Below, piece by piece: positions 13,183 through 27,110 of a stretch of 64,000 bases of DNA (position 1 is its first letter; every line of letters starts with the position of its first letter). Source of the DNA: Lanius collurio. Taxonomy: Eukaryota; Chordata; Aves; Passeriformes; Laniidae. The notes beneath the pieces were generated by a model. That model ran no database searches. It had not been told where the DNA came from and saw nothing but the letters and a program-made list of their open reading frames with translations. Made by a program: the position numbers and the translations under genes. The DNA lies in contig JACBWW010000004.1 in assembly GCA_020086605.1 (NCBI GenBank), positions 36,994,618 through 37,058,617 of the forward strand. The letters are read 5' to 3'.

Positions 13183-13799
13183 ACTTCATTGTCAACAGCT
13201 TTGAGAGGAATGCAAAGTCTGTGTTTTCATAGTCTATTGTGTAGTTTATTGGCTTGGGATATCTGAGAATATCCAGGCAATCTCTGATCTGATTGAGACA
13301 AAGCAGAACTTTGAATATGGATTGCCACCACCTGATCATGGACTTTAACATCTGTCAGGCAATGGAATGTGTATTTTTCCTTTATGATCAATCACTTGGA
13401 GGCACAAATAAAGATGGATGTTTTCCAGTCCAGAATAAGTGATCTCTTAACTCTCTTTAATTGCTTCTTTTCCATTCAGTTTCATGGTTTTTGTTGCTGT
13501 GCTTCTTCATGAAGAAGTTCCCACTATCAGGAATTTCTACATTAAAACAGTTCTGGTGTTGAGAATGTGTATGCCATAGTGCCACAGTGGGAATGGCTAA
13601 AAAACCAAGTAGATCAGTTTTAGCACCCTTCCCAAAATGAGAATATGGTCTTACTGGCTAGCTTCACTAAACATCTTTGCCATTTGTATAGGAAATCCAA
13701 AATAGTTCAGCAGAATGTCTTTCCTGTCTGACATCTTTTGTTACCTTGCTACTTGCACGTCTTACTCTACCTTATTTGTGTAACTCCATAATAAGTCTC

Positions 13800-14010
13800 T
13801 GTTTGCCCCTTTGCAATTAATTCTATTTATATTTAGCTTGGTTAGAAATGCTGGCTGCTGGTTATGTAATTAGTGGTGTAACAATGTCACACAGTACTTA
13901 TCAGTTCTTGCTGGTTGTGCTGCTTTAGTTTGCTTATGCTTGTGCTCAAGGCATTTGAATATTAATTATGTCTTGCTGAGTTTGATTTCACTTTGAGTGC
14001 AACAGGTTTC
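13800..14010. promoter_or_regulatory. Candidate conserved non-coding element
   Basis: Several homeodomain-like cores are clustered (GCAATTAATTC, GTAATTAGTGG, AATATTAATTATG) together with a GTAACAATG SOX-like site. There is no open frame or repeat. The call is by motif density only. Confidence 0.2.
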
Positions 14011-14709
14011 TGCTTCTGCTTGAGAAGCACCAATGGTTCTCTGCTGGTGCTGGCAAAAACAGTCTTTTGAAGTGTTTACATTTGTGACACAGATGTCAGT
14101 GTTGCTTATTTATTCTTCTGTCTCATTTGGTGGTGTAAACAGATCAGACAGAGTGTTGTGGGATTCCTCATTTGGAATGTTGCCTCTGACTATCAGGAAT
14201 AAGTTAAGATGCCTTAATTAGGGAAATACTATTGCCTTTCTAAATAAACCTTATCTAAAGATTTTTAGTGTATGATCACTTAGTCAATAACTCACCATCC
14301 CTTCTCTCACCAGTAGGTTATCTAAGTGGTCACTGCAGCTACCAAATGGGTAACTAACTTGTTACATCTGAAATGATGGGAAAACTGGAAATACAAATGA
14401 TACCATTCTATGGTTTCTGGAACACAGAATCTCTAACAGCAGTGCCAATGCAGAAGGTCTGGGTGAAACCTGATTTTCAACACTACAGGACTGCAACTTC
14501 AACAGCTGGTCCCCTCTTGAATTATACCTACTATTGGTAATTCTGTGCCTTGGCCTGTAATTTGGAGGAATTGCTTCAGCTTCACCATGTCAGCTACTTT
14601 GTGCTCTTGTTTAAGTAGGAATAAACTTTTTTATACTAAAGACTAAAACTGAGTGCCGGTGTTTTCTGATATTTGTAACATAATGAGCTAGGGAAGAACC
14701 TGGCCTCAC

Positions 14710-14944
14710 CTAGCAATCCTCATGGCTGGTGCTTTTGATGGACCCTCTTCTGGCAGTAACTTGAGCAAAGCTTCCCTCCTTGTCAGTCTACCGGTCTCTG
14801 GAAGCATGTACACACCAGAGCCCTCTGTGTTGTGCTGGTGATAATGCCCAGGTTCCTTCCCAAATGCAGAATCCTCTGTACTTCTCATATAGCTGAGCCA
14901 GATTCCCAAACTGCAGCACTCTTCAGCCACTTGGTTCCTGGATG
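14710..14944 (-). other. Splice-bounded open segment, possible exon (235 nt)
   Basis: Read on the minus strand, a pyrimidine-rich acceptor (CGCTCCTTCTAAG) ends at 14945. From 14944 the frame stays open for 77 codons to a near-perfect donor, GCTAG followed by GTGAGG. The frame closes with TGA immediately past that donor. The segment has two leading and two trailing bases outside whole codons. The translation is mixed and plausible, with cysteines near the start and a basic, proline-containing end, but I recognise no domain. GC is higher than the flanks. It could be a real exon, a fragment of a retroposed sequence, or chance. Confidence 0.2.
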
Positions 14945-16542
14945 CTTAGAAGGAGCGTCTGGGCTGAACACAGTCATTGCCTGAGAGCCCTGTGCACCAA
15001 GATTATTTGTAGACTGTTCTTGGAGTCAGTGATTCTATCTAAAAGCAATTTCTCAAAGTTCAAACTCTGTCAGTTCATGGCTAAATTATCTTCAAAGCAG
15101 CTGTGCCATTAAATACAGATCTTTGTAATCCCTATCTCTAGCTAGATCATCTCTTCTTTCTGTAGCTGATCTATTGCTAACATTTCCTGGTATATGTATT
15201 TCTCACCCTAATACCTGTACTGTGGTATGCTTTCTAACTTTTGCTGTCATAGTATATGATTTAAGACAAAGTTTGTTCAACATTGTATTTGAAAAAAAGG
15301 AAGCTGCTGATAGTACTCATAGTTTAAATACACATTAAAAAAGGTATTTTTCTAATGTCCTACCTTGTAGAGAATGAAGACCCTGCAATAAAAATAAAAG
15401 AGAAAAATCATGAAACCAAAAGGAGGGACTTGTTCAGAGACATGAGAGAAGCAAGGTAAATTTGTACTCGTACAGACAGCTCTGTTGCAATTGTAAGAAC
15501 ATTTTTAATGCCTCTGGATATTTCTTATTGCTAAACTATAAGATGTAGCTGCTTATTTGAAGTATTAAAGTGGCAACTTGGTCTAATGAGTCTGCATCAA
15601 ACAGTAGGAATTTATTAAGACCAAAGAGGGACATGTTACCTTCAGAGGAAATTATGTGTAATGGCGATAATAATATTAATTGAAATAAAAATACGTACAA
15701 CCCAGGTGTACTCCAGATTCCTGACTCAGTTCATACTTCTTGCATGAAGACATATCATGCCATGACTCATTGAAATCTCATCAAAAAGAAATTAATACAT
15801 TTAGATGTAATATTTTCACTTGTCAGTCCTAAGATGCAGCTTTTATATTAAACTTCTCTATATCTTAGCAAGAGTCTGTGTTACTTGGAACTGACTGTGA
15901 AAAGGTGATAAAGAATGTGTGACTATATTGGCTGTTTTTCAGCTCAGTTAGAGATGTGTGTTGTCATTAATCTGTGATTAATTAGTAGATGACTTTAATG
16001 TCTATGTATAGCCTGAGATATAAAAGGATTATGCTGATAAAATGTAAAGTATATGGTTTTGAGATTAAGTCCTCTTATTGCCAGAAATTATATTTGATCT
16101 TCAGCTAATACTGTGGAAGGAATTAATAATAATAAAGAAGCCTATCTTTTATCAAAATTCCATCCAGTATCTATAGTTTTTTTTAAATTTGACATATACT
16201 TGGGAAAGGATGGTAAAATAATCTAGCAAGATGTTTCAAGAGGAATGAGAACCTTGGATCGCTCAAGTTCTCTGTAGATTAATTTGTCTTCATAACAGTT
16301 GTGCTTTAGGGTAGGCACCTTAATTTTGAAGATGGTGAAATTAAAAGCAGTGAAATATTTTACTTGTGAAATACTTCATCAGCAAGGGCATTGGAAGGAT
16401 CAAAATTTAGCAATTACTCTTAACATTTTAAAGTACTGTTGAAATTTATTAAAAATCAAAATATTTGATAGTTGACTTAGTTAATGATCTTGAGGACAAA
16501 AGACTTTAGAGCAGGCTTTAAGTTAAAGGTATGATGAACCGG

Positions 16543-16595
16543 TTTTCTTTTTTTCTTTCTCTCCTTTTTTCCTTTTTTCTCTTTTTTTTCTCTCC
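16543..16595 (+). repeat. Polypyrimidine tract (53 nt of C/T only)
   Basis: An uninterrupted run of C and T. Such tracts can form H-DNA under torsion or serve as long splice-acceptor tracts. Here no exon-like segment follows closely, so it is most simply low-complexity DNA. Confidence 0.85.
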
Positions 16596-19500
16596 ATCTC
16601 CTTTAATTGATAATTCTAGAAATTCTGCAGTTTTTCATAATTTAATTTTCCCAATGCAGTATTGAAAATGTCGGCACACCAGAAATTGTGGATAACTTCA
16701 TAAAATTTATTTAAAAATATGAGCTCTCACTGATTTTTTTACCATTTTTTACCTTACCTGACTCCTTTCTTCCTCTTGAGACACACCAGAACTAATTTAT
16801 TTTTACAGAAAATTATGTGCAAATTTAGCCATCAATTATTTTTCTACTGTTTCCTGGCTAAGAAATTCAGGAATTAGAATTAAAACATTATCAAATGTTG
16901 TGTTATTATTGGGATTATCACTCACTTATGTGAAAAAAAACAAAAGATTGTTTTCATTAGAAATATATTAGTTTGTTGGTGGTCACAAATATACAATAAA
17001 AGTTTCCAGTTAGAATTTAAAACTTTTCCAATGACTCCAGAAATGTAAGTGAAAGCTAATTTGTACAGATTATAGTGCTAATATATATAAATTTTTGCCT
17101 TTTTATTTCTGTTGAATTGAGAACTAGAACCTTTTGACAGTATTTCAGAAAATGAATGCACCTCTACCTCTCTCATGAATGGCTTCCATTAGCTCTTAAA
17201 TTATCTGAATAGCAGCTGCTGAATATATAAAACAAGGTCCAACTATGGTGCCAAAATAAATATCTGGGAAAGAGCTATATAGGAGCTATATAATTATTAA
17301 GGCATAATTCAGATCACAGAATAACTGTGTTGAATAACCTTGTATTGCATATTTGCTTTGAGAAGTGACAGTAAAAGTAGGTATTTTTTCTTTATCACAC
17401 ATACACATAAAAAGTTTTTTTGCAAGTTAATGACCCTCTGTCTTCAGCAAGGTTATAACCACTGAAGGAGTTTGATTCCATAAATGAAACTTAATTAGAT
17501 ATGAAACTGCATGAGTCAGAACAGAGTCCAGCTGGCTCACTTGACTATAGAACTAACAGCAATGAAACCAATAGATGCTTTTGTCATCAGATTCATTAGT
17601 GGAGACTGTGCTGGCTAAGAACATCCTTTTTTTTAGTAGTTTTTTTTCCTTTTATATTCAAACCTTCTCTTAGACTTTGAATTAATGCAAAGAATGGATC
17701 ACAATACTCGATGCAGTGCTGTTTAAAGCATATTATGATCCCTAATGAGTTGCTCATTGACTTCTCATCACATCACTTCTGTTCTTCCAGTGAGGACAGA
17801 AAAATACTCATTTTGCTAATATCTATTCCTTGCATAAATAGCACAGGACAAAATGTAACTGTTGACACTGCTTCCTGTTCATCACTTGACTGTCTTTGCT
17901 CAATTATCTCAGCAGCTGGATGAATAGGATTCAAGGTCTGATTTCCCTATTTTGCATTAAGTGGAAGGAAGATAACCAATGCAAGTTTGATTAGAAGAAT
18001 GACTCCTGTATATGGCAGTCAAAACAGGAAGGACTTTGGTATTTACTATTCTGTTTGGTATGTTTAGGCCAACCTCTAAAGGTAGATGTTGGTGTTTTAG
18101 CCCTACTGCATACTACATGGTAGTTAATTTTACTGAGTGTTCAATTTTATCAAAGATTTTTTTCAATTGGAATAGGTAATTTTAAAATTCTTACCTTTTT
18201 TTTTTTTTTTCTTCTAGATGGTTAATGCAAAATACAAACCAATTACTGTGTTGGTATCTACTAGAGATGTTGAAAGAGAATAGGCTAAATCAATGACATG
18301 AGTATTTAGGGGAGGGGGAAAAGAGCAAGGGACTTCCCTGTGAAAAAAAATTTGTGGGGAAGATTTGCAGAATGGATTTCTTCTGCATTTTTTAGTGGTA
18401 TGGACAGCAAAGGTGTAGAAAACCAAAAAAAGATAATTCAAAGGAGGCAGAAAACCTCTAGTCCAAAAATAAAATCTTCTGCCTTGACAAAAAAGAGTAT
18501 GTTCCTTTTTCCTGCAATGCTAAACTTGCTGTAAACTTCTCATCTTCCTCCCTATTTCTACAAATCAGTGAGAAGTCCACTTGCTTGTGATGGTAGTACC
18601 AAGAGCAACATGTAAACTCTGTTTTATTTCTATAAGCTGTTATTGTAGCCTTCCCTCATTTTCCTCAGGAAAAGGAGGAATAATTTGTGGATCTGGGGAG
18701 GTGTCCAACTGTTTTAATCTGGATTCATACTGACATTTTCTTGCATCTGCTATTAAGAGTGGGGTGCAGATAACAAAACAGATATCAGGTATTTGCTGCA
18801 TTTTGCTTTTGAAATATTTGTATGCTAGACTTGGGATAGGCAGGACTTGCTGGGTCTACTGCTAAGGAGTACCAAAGGAAACTACAATGGAAGTAGAAGG
18901 AAGGGGAAATTTACATGGACAAACTTTATGCTGGGACTACACTGTGGCAATAAAACAACAAATCTAGTCAAAGTTGGAATATCAGTTTGCATTTTTTGGA
19001 TATGTTAAAAGAACTGTGAAGATGTTAAGGTTATATTAGATGGTCTTTACCTCTATTATGGCCCATTCTTAGCTGAATATATGTTCAGATTACAGTTTTT
19101 TGACCACAAAATTTACCTGTTGGAGAAGGGAAAAACTAAAAAAATAATAAGAAAGTACTGATGTCCCAGTTGTAAAGACAAGAAATTCCCTGAATTTCAA
19201 TGTAGCAATCTAGATGGATCCTGTTGTTATTATGGTTAGTGAAGGAATTAGCAACAGATTATCTTCTCTAATCCATGATACAGCAATGGAGTGCATCTGT
19301 CCACAACTTCTGAGTATATCTGGTGTCAGCAAGAGTTGGATGGGAGTGTAGCCTGTGGTTTGGTGAGGCTCTCTTTTGTTTTCAGGCCTGCTGAATACAG
19401 GCATCTTCTGTAATGCAACTGCTGATTTACTGGAAAATCCAGAAATATTATCCTAACTTCTAAAAAGTAAAATACAATTGGTGCATAAATCATGGAGTGA

Positions 19501-22141
19501 ACATACTGTATTCTCCCAGAATATGATTTCATGAAAAAGAATTAGCAAGATGTAGGGAGAGGAAAAGGTGGTTGTGTGTGTGTATCTGTATAATGGAATG
19601 AGCTCTTGCTTTTGACCAGATTAAATAGTCCACTTTAGCTCCTTCTGCTCTTGGCCTCTGCAGTCATAAATAATCCTTGGGATCTGCACACTGACAAGGT
19701 TGCTGTATGCAATGGATTTCATGCCCTTGCTATAATCTGAGTGTGTTGTGATGCCATACTGCTGGTATGTGTGTAGATATGTATGAAATTTGGGTACAGA
19801 CTACTGACTTTTGATATGCAAATCATAAGCAGACTAGTCAGAGTTTCAGTTTATGCTTTGCAAGTCTTGAGTGTTATCTCTATGAGAGCTTAAGCAAGAT
19901 TTAATAAGTAATTTGAACAGCACATATAAAGGGCAAGTTCTTGTTTCTGTTTTTGTTTTTCAAGCTGTATTTAAACCTCATATTTACACATCCTTGTGCA
20001 GTTGCAATACAGAAGTGACAGAAGTCTGGTCTTCTGCTGTTAACAAATGCAAGCCTCCACCCTCAGAAGTGGAAATGGAATTTGTGTGCTTTTTGCAGAT
20101 TAGATTTTATAGAGCAATATTCATATTAGCAAATTGAGTTCTTCTCAAGCACTTAAGGATGGCAAATATTCCTAACCTAGATTAATATTATTTTACAAAG
20201 TCTTTGCTATAATGTACCTCCCACCTTGACAACCTGCTTAATCTCTCCTGCCCAGAGGGTAGTGCTCTTCTGTAGTCCAGTGCCTGTCCTATCCAGCTGC
20301 AATAGATGGGAAAGTCATATGCTGGTCTCGTATTGAGCACTTTTATGGAATTTTTCTGTGTGTCAGGCTGTGTTCTGTGTTCAGGCTTGTGTGTCTGTGA
20401 CACAGTAGCTGGAGAGATACAGGAAGCTTTTTTTGGTAGATACTTTGGGGGGATTCAAAAAGTTAAAGTGCTTTTAGATCAACAATTGATTTCTAAAAGG
20501 CAGCAGTAACTTCAGGCTTTGCCAGGTCATTTACCCTGTAACTCACCTGTCTACCTGGCAGCTGTGTACTTACAGATCTGCAAGTCCTGATACACTGCTT
20601 TTTCTTTTTGACTCATCTTTCTTTCTCAGCCATGCTGGTGCATCTGAATTTTTGCCAGTGCCAGTGTAGTATACAAAAAATAACAAACACACTCCTTTAA
20701 TTGTACTTCAGACATTTTTTTGAAAGTACTATCAACCAACTTCAAAGGGCATGATAAATGGTTATATTAACAGCTGCAGTAAGCTTCTGTTGCTGTGCTG
20801 AGCAAATAATTGCTTTGACTTAGCAGGACATACAGCAGTTTGCATCAATTGAGAATCTCACTGAAGCTGGAAGCAGCAGTTTTGGTGATTGCTTTTCTGC
20901 TTGTTCCTGTACATAAATGAAGCTGTATGTGTTCTTTCTATGAAATTTATTCTGCTTGTATTTTGCAAGGTAGGTCTTACTGAATGCTGATGAAAGCCAC
21001 ACCTGTCTGCTAAATTAAGAACAAAGAATGTAGTTTATTTGCTGTTCATCAAAATTAGTGTTTCCCTTGGATGAAAACTTGTGTCTGCTGATACCAATGA
21101 CAGCCACCTGCATATGTCTAATAACATAATATAGACATTGGTAATATGGTGCAGAATAGGAAAGGAGCAGGAATTGCTGTACTCCAGATGAAATAAACCC
21201 AGAAAAAAGGTAGTGCTAATGAGGCAGATGACCCTGTGTGATGAATTTACTTTCTCTTCTACTTGGTGAAAGTGGTGTAATGTAGTCATTTCCAGGTCCT
21301 TCTGTACATTGCCTCTTCTGCTTATTCAAGAGTAAATGCTGCAAAGAATCATAGAAAACTGTGAAATTATTCTAATCTACATCTTCTTTAGAACAGGGAA
21401 CTGCTCTTTTAAATATAGTAATTTAAGCAGAAAAGGAATACTTGGAGGATAATGCTGATGTTTTGGTATTTCAGAATGTGTGACAAATTGCTTAGCTGTA
21501 TGTTTAAATACAAAAAAATTTTACAAACCTAAGCAGGTCAAAAACCAGTGACTGCTTTGCCATCTTTTAGTACATGTAAATGAGTCTTAGCACTACTGTT
21601 CTATGTGAGTGTTAGTGAAGTGGCCATTTCCATCAGCAAGAAACTTAGCACTTGTAGCATAACAGTGTAATGTTGCAGATAACTTCATTCTCCACAAAAT
21701 TGCTGTGACTGAATTTGCAATTGATTGGTCCCAGTGATATCAAGTGATGTACTTGTGGTAGTGAGTTTTAGTTGAAGAAAGCAGAGAATCAGCTACATTG
21801 AATCACTGAATAATAGGAATTCAAAGCAAAGTTCAGAGCAAATACCTTATATTTTAAAAGGTGTGAGGTTTTTAGGTTTTTAAAATTATTACTTTTGCTG
21901 TTAAACTGTGTTGAATTTTGTGAGTCAGGTATAAAGAAATATGTTGTATGTCCTTATGAATTTTTTTTTTTTGGTTCATAATAAAAAAAAATACACAACA
22001 AAAGGCTGGATAACTTTTTGTAAAGTCTAAGTAGATGATAAAAAGTGTTTAGCACAACTCAGCTTACCTTGTGCTTCTATGTGCATTACTGGTGTCTGGC
22101 TCTATTTTCATCCTCTGAAGTGCCTTGTTACATTAGCTGGA

Positions 22142-22163
22142 ATGATCCTTATATGATCCTTAT
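22142..22163. repeat. 11-bp perfect tandem duplication
   Basis: ATGATCCTTAT occurs twice in direct succession (22142-22152 and 22153-22163) with no mismatch. This is probably a replication-slippage event. Confidence 0.75.
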
Positions 22164-24474
22164 CTCACTTTTTATACCGACAAGGACAAATTCTGAAACA
22201 ACATTTGAAACAAATGGCACAGATGTGATGGGAAAATGTTATATGGAGACATTATTGTTTTTCAGTTACTACAGTAACCTTATATTATCCTGAATAACAA
22301 CAGGCTTCTTTCCCAGAAACAATGATCAATCATGTGTAGTGGAAATGTAACCCAGGGTAATTATGGGGTGGGGATCATAGAAACTATAATGAACCATAGT
22401 GTTTATAACACTAAAAACATCCCATTCAAATGAGAAATATATTCAAAATGTTTAGGAAGGAAGGTCATAAAAGAAGTGTTCTTTTTTGTTGATATTATGG
22501 TGTGGGTTTTTGTGGTTTGGTTTTGTTTTGTTTTTTTTCAAACTATTATGCTGTATTTATGGCAAACTCGATGTAGTGGCTCCCCATAAGAACCACCAGA
22601 ATGGCTTGATGCTGGAGTTCTTCAGTGCTGTCTGAAATTTTTTGTGTTCACGTCATAAAAGAAATAGAAGGAGAATAAGTGAGTAGAAAATTATTGAATC
22701 CTTGTGAGCCCCTCAGCCTGCAAGGAAGGGGAGCTGTTTGTCCACTTGTTGAACAAGATTAGGGAATAGATGTGGCATGTAAAACATTTATTTTTGCTTG
22801 GTTAACTCAGATGGATTTGTTCCAGCATCTGAAAGATGCACAGGAATTGGTAGGGTAGAAGCAATGGGTTGATTGCTATTTGACAGGTTTTATGTCAGCT
22901 TGAAGCAATGAACTACAGTGCTTGCATACTTAAGACTGGCATGCTGAAGGGCAGGCCTGCTTTTTCCTTTGCTTCTACCTGTTTCTACTTCTGGTCTTTT
23001 GGGTATGTATGTGTGTATGGGGTGGTAATATTTGTTTTTTCAGTTTACGTAGCTGCACCAAATAATCAAATTATTTACTAATCCAGTAGGGGATTGCTTT
23101 GCAGCAAACTGAACTTCCATGTCTCTGCATTGTTAATATTTACCTTTCACCTAAGTACTAACCTAGTAATTTGTTGGTCTAAGGTCATCATGAACTCATT
23201 TTTAAAATGACAACTTGCATCTCATTTCTGTTTTAATTTTGAGATGCAGGCTTTGTAAGAGATGGTTGCAACTAGGTAGAGGTGATAGCTTTTGGTCCTA
23301 GGGCTGACAAAGAGCTGTTGTTGACTGCTGCCTTAGTACCCTCACCTAATGCCAGGTACTTCATCTCAGTGAGTGGCTGATATAGCCAATGTGATGAGTG
23401 CCTGGTATATCATGCAGTCTAATGAATTTCTCTTTAAATCACTTATCTATTTCTTATGTAAATGACATAGGAAGCTATGAAAACAGATGGTAGACTTGGT
23501 AACAAAGTACTTGCTATTTTTTGTCACCTGCTGTCAAGTTTATGGGCTCCTGAGTGTCACTTCCATATACTTCTTGTTAAATTGTGTTGAAGAGGAGCTC
23601 CACAGTCTTGTGCTGTTGGATCTTCACAGTTTAGTTTAGCTGCTTGTTAATCTGACAAGAGTGCTCAACATTTCATTTAGTAATTCAATCTCTCTTTTTC
23701 TGAGCTTCTCTCTGTGATTCTGAGGTGGGAGGCATACATTAAAGATCTTATGATATGCATATTAAAGATTTTAAGATTTTTTTTTTTTTACAATCTGGAC
23801 TGTGAATAGAAATGAAGTAACAATTTTCATTTAAGCTGTAGTATCAAACAGACAGTTTTTAGTGAATTCCTGACCACAGAGGTTGTAGATAAAGGGGATG
23901 TGTGTGTGTACGTGATCTGAAGGAGCATAATACAATCTGTGAGTCATATCTTTCTGAAATGCATAATATTTCAATGATGAGCAAAACAGGGCTATTTATG
24001 AGCTTGGAACTGAAGAGCTTAGAAGTTCTGATGTGTTTTCATGAAAATGAACTTAATTTTTTTTTCAGCAAAATTTTATCAGATACTGATTTGTATATTA
24101 AAATATTGCATCTGACTTACAAAGTGTTAAATAGTCTGTTTTTGAAGCTGTACCTTGCTGAAGACTTACTGACCTTGAAAAGTACAGACAAAACAGTATT
24201 CTTTATATCCTGGTGCCAACAGCATTGACTGAAACTAGGTGTACTGAAGTGGTTGTTTTTGAGCACGGCTTCTCGGTGAATGTAGCTAGCCAACAGGATT
24301 TGCAGGGAAGCAGGTTGAAGGATGTTTGGAAGGTCTGAGAGGCTTGTTTGAATGTAAGCTTGTGCTTAGTAGAGTTGTAGCATAAATTAAAGACCTGAAT
24401 TCTGTTTGCAATTTGTGCAATATTTCTTGTTTTGCGGGGAACGTGGGTAGTGGTGACAGGTTTTGGTTTTTTAA

Positions 24475-24495
24475 TTTTTTTTTTTTTTTTTTTTT
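24475..24495 (+). repeat. Poly-T run (21 nt)
   Basis: A pure homopolymer of 21 T, the longest in the window. It is likely polymorphic in length. No retroposon body is recognised beside it. Confidence 0.9.
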
Positions 24496-27029
24496 AAGGA
24501 ATAGAGGCTAGTCTAATAATTGATGTACTGTATAGTGGTATTGTATACCGGCTTCAAATTTCAGACATACCATGCCAGGATATATGTCCAGAAGACTCAT
24601 AATGCTTGAATTTTTATATTTAAATAACTAAACTAAGTCTTTTCCAAGAGAATGCTGATAGTAGAAATTGTTCAGATGGACGTGAAGCCCAGCTTTCTCA
24701 GAGAACAGAGACTGCCTGTGACTTGTAGGTGAGATTTAATGAACAGTGGTAAAAAGCTAAATAACCCTCAAAAAAACTCAACAGTCCCCCGCCCCCAACA
24801 TTTATAGACAAATGGATCACTCAAGAGACCCCAGAGGAAACATGAAAATTGTCCCAAATACTCTGAATCTCTTTTTTGCTCAATGACTAGAGGATGACAC
24901 TTGATGTGAATCACTGACAAAACAGGTGCACACAGGGTGCTAATGCATTTTGGTTCCTCTTTTGTGGAAGAATGATGCTGTACAACTTGTGATTTTTGCC
25001 AAGCATAGAGGGAAATTGTGTTCAAAGAATGAGTCTTCTAGATACATCAGAACGTCTTTAAAATCATGACTGAAGTGCTGAGGATGTATGGAATGGGCTA
25101 GAGCTCAGAGTCAAAAGGAAGAAAGGCAATCATCAGCCTGCCAGAATATGAAAAGAAATCATGCAACTGCTAAACTCAGTGTTAGAAGCCCAATTATTCT
25201 TCTTCCTATTTTTAAGATTAATTGGAATTGCTCATTACTAAATTTAAACTTGACTAAGTGGTAACTAAAATATGGCTATTTCAGTCCCTGGATCTGAAAT
25301 GTTAAAATAAATATTTATGACCTCATTAAGAAAGACTAAGTAGGTGAAAAAGAAATGAAGTTGCAGTCACATAAAATGATGTTACTTTCCAAATTCGTGA
25401 TAAGTAGGAGCAAATGACCTAGAATACTTGCATGTTCACAATAAAAATGAAAACATAGCTACTATTTCCTGTTATTTGCCAAATCACACAAGAAAATGGA
25501 CTATTCAGTTATTTGCCATCTATAAACTGATGAGGGGAACATGCTTTGCCATAGATGGTTTCACCTTCCATGTCATATGTTAGAGATGTAACGTTGCCAG
25601 TAGTGTGTGTTGTCCCCTGCCCTCCCAGCTCAACCAATTTTAGCACTTGTATAGACTACAAATTCCACATTCAAAACCCCTACACACAATGTGGAGTCTA
25701 TAGTGGGCATAAATCAGACAGAATAAAACATGACTAAACCAAAAAATATGTGTTATAATGGGATTTTGACTTATGTGCAAGAAGAAAGCTCCAAACCAAC
25801 AGAAAACATGCTGGATTCTAGATGCAGCCAGCTACAGTTGAAAACAGATGAGATTCCGAACTAGGAGAGGGGATTTGGAGAGAACAATAACTGATGCTTA
25901 GGAAGTGTTTTCAGAATGTTTTATGCTTATGATCTTAAAAAGAGTTCTTCATGGGTCAAAACAAAGTTTGTCAAGAAAATGAAACTTTAAAAATATAAAA
26001 TTTATCTTAAAATACTTGTACATAAAATGACACAGTAAGTTACCTCATGGTAATAGACAAAAGGATGATGTATAGAAATTGTGTTTAAAATATGGGAATT
26101 GTATTAATAAAATACATTTAATATTTTTATAAACAAGCACATTATATCTTGGAGATAAAAGAGTATGTAAGAAGATATAATTCTAACAATACAGAACCAG
26201 TGGAACTGCCAATAACTCAGGAAGATTAATATGCTTTATTCATGCTTTGGAAAAATACTAATTTACATAGCTAACTGATAATTCTTTTCTATTTTGCTAG
26301 TAGTATTTATTGAAGCAAAATATTTTTAATCTTTGATTCCCATCAAGGTATTTGGATTGAACTTCTGGCAGATATTTTAAAACTTATCTGGACAAGTCAT
26401 CTGTAACTTTGGTGTAGCCTAAATATTGGAGCATTCGGGAAATTCTAGAAGACAGTTGATAGTGTGGTGTCAGTAATTAAAAAGAACAAAGAATGGATGG
26501 ATGTTCAACCTAAGAGCTGCATTTTAAGTGTAAAAAGTAATATAATTACTTCTAATCAGTAAAATAATTTTTAAAAAGCATAATCAGGCTAGCTTTTTAT
26601 TTTTAATTAAATTGCAAATGTATCTGATATTACTTTAAGTTAGAACCTTTTCAGTTTAAAATCTCATACTCACTCATTAGTCCCAGATGAGATTTGCATA
26701 ATCTCTCTGGAATGCATGATGATCTGCAGCAAATGAGATTCGTAATTAACACAAAGTTAAAAGTTGTGCAAGGTATGCAGAGCTGTTCCTGAATCCTAGC
26801 ATTTTAGAGACCTTAGGGAAGTGAGGTTGGGATTCACAGCCTATTTTCCCTTCTTGACTTCAATTTTGGGTTAGACCTTTAAGTTCAAGGATCAGCTGGT
26901 TCTTATATTGGAAGTAAAAGTTATGTAAAGTGTTTATTTCCCCTTGCAGGATGTAGTTAATGTAGTAAAGATGGTACTTTTGGTTGTCTGATGGCAGTTG
27001 CTCAGATGTCTTGGTATTACAGATTTATT

Positions 27030-27110
27030 TCTTTTCAAGTCCCTTGGGAATCTGTTCCTGGCCCCACACTATTTAATGTTATTAATGTGGAGGAAAACTA
27101 TATAATGGTT
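27030..27110 (+). pseudogene. Faint reverse-transcriptase relic, CR1-like
   Basis: One plus-strand frame near 27050-27092 reads ESVPGPTLFNVINV. This parallels the conserved CR1/LINE reverse-transcriptase stretch with G-P-x-L-F-N before the I-N-D-L box. Beyond it the frame breaks at once. AG-rich sequence to about 27480 may be the rest of the same element but does not align well by eye. The match is short, so this is a tentative call of a very old LINE copy. Confidence 0.35.

Larger units (their letters stand above)
6661..14540. other. AT-rich unique sequence, no gene recognised
   Basis: No repeat family or gene is recognised. A conserved-element-like stretch lies at 7780-8050 and another at 13800-14010, and a poly-T tract at 13145-13182. 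Open frames here (for example 8934-9269 plus, 111 codons) are compositionally like random sequence and match nothing I know. Confidence 0.65.
15001..27020. other. AT-rich unique sequence, no gene recognised
   Basis: Twelve kilobases of AT-rich DNA without a recognisable repeat family. Low-complexity tracts at 16543-16595 and 24475-24495 and an 11-bp duplication at 22142-22163 are listed separately. One plus-strand segment with good splice borders (15371-15455) is discussed as a finding. Other open frames, such as 23902-24228, look random. Confidence 0.65.

Noticed and set aside
18218..18253. Exon after the long T-tract acceptor CTTCTAG
   Set aside because: The only nearby donor (TTG/GTATCT) is weak, and frames beyond it close quickly.
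20824..20884. Plus-strand exon-like frame QDIQQFASIENL...
   Set aside because: The donor (TTTG/GTGATT) is weak, and longer versions meet a stop.
23902..24228. 108-codon plus-strand frame as a gene
   Set aside because: Leucine/lysine-rich translation of AT-rich DNA with no domain or splice context.
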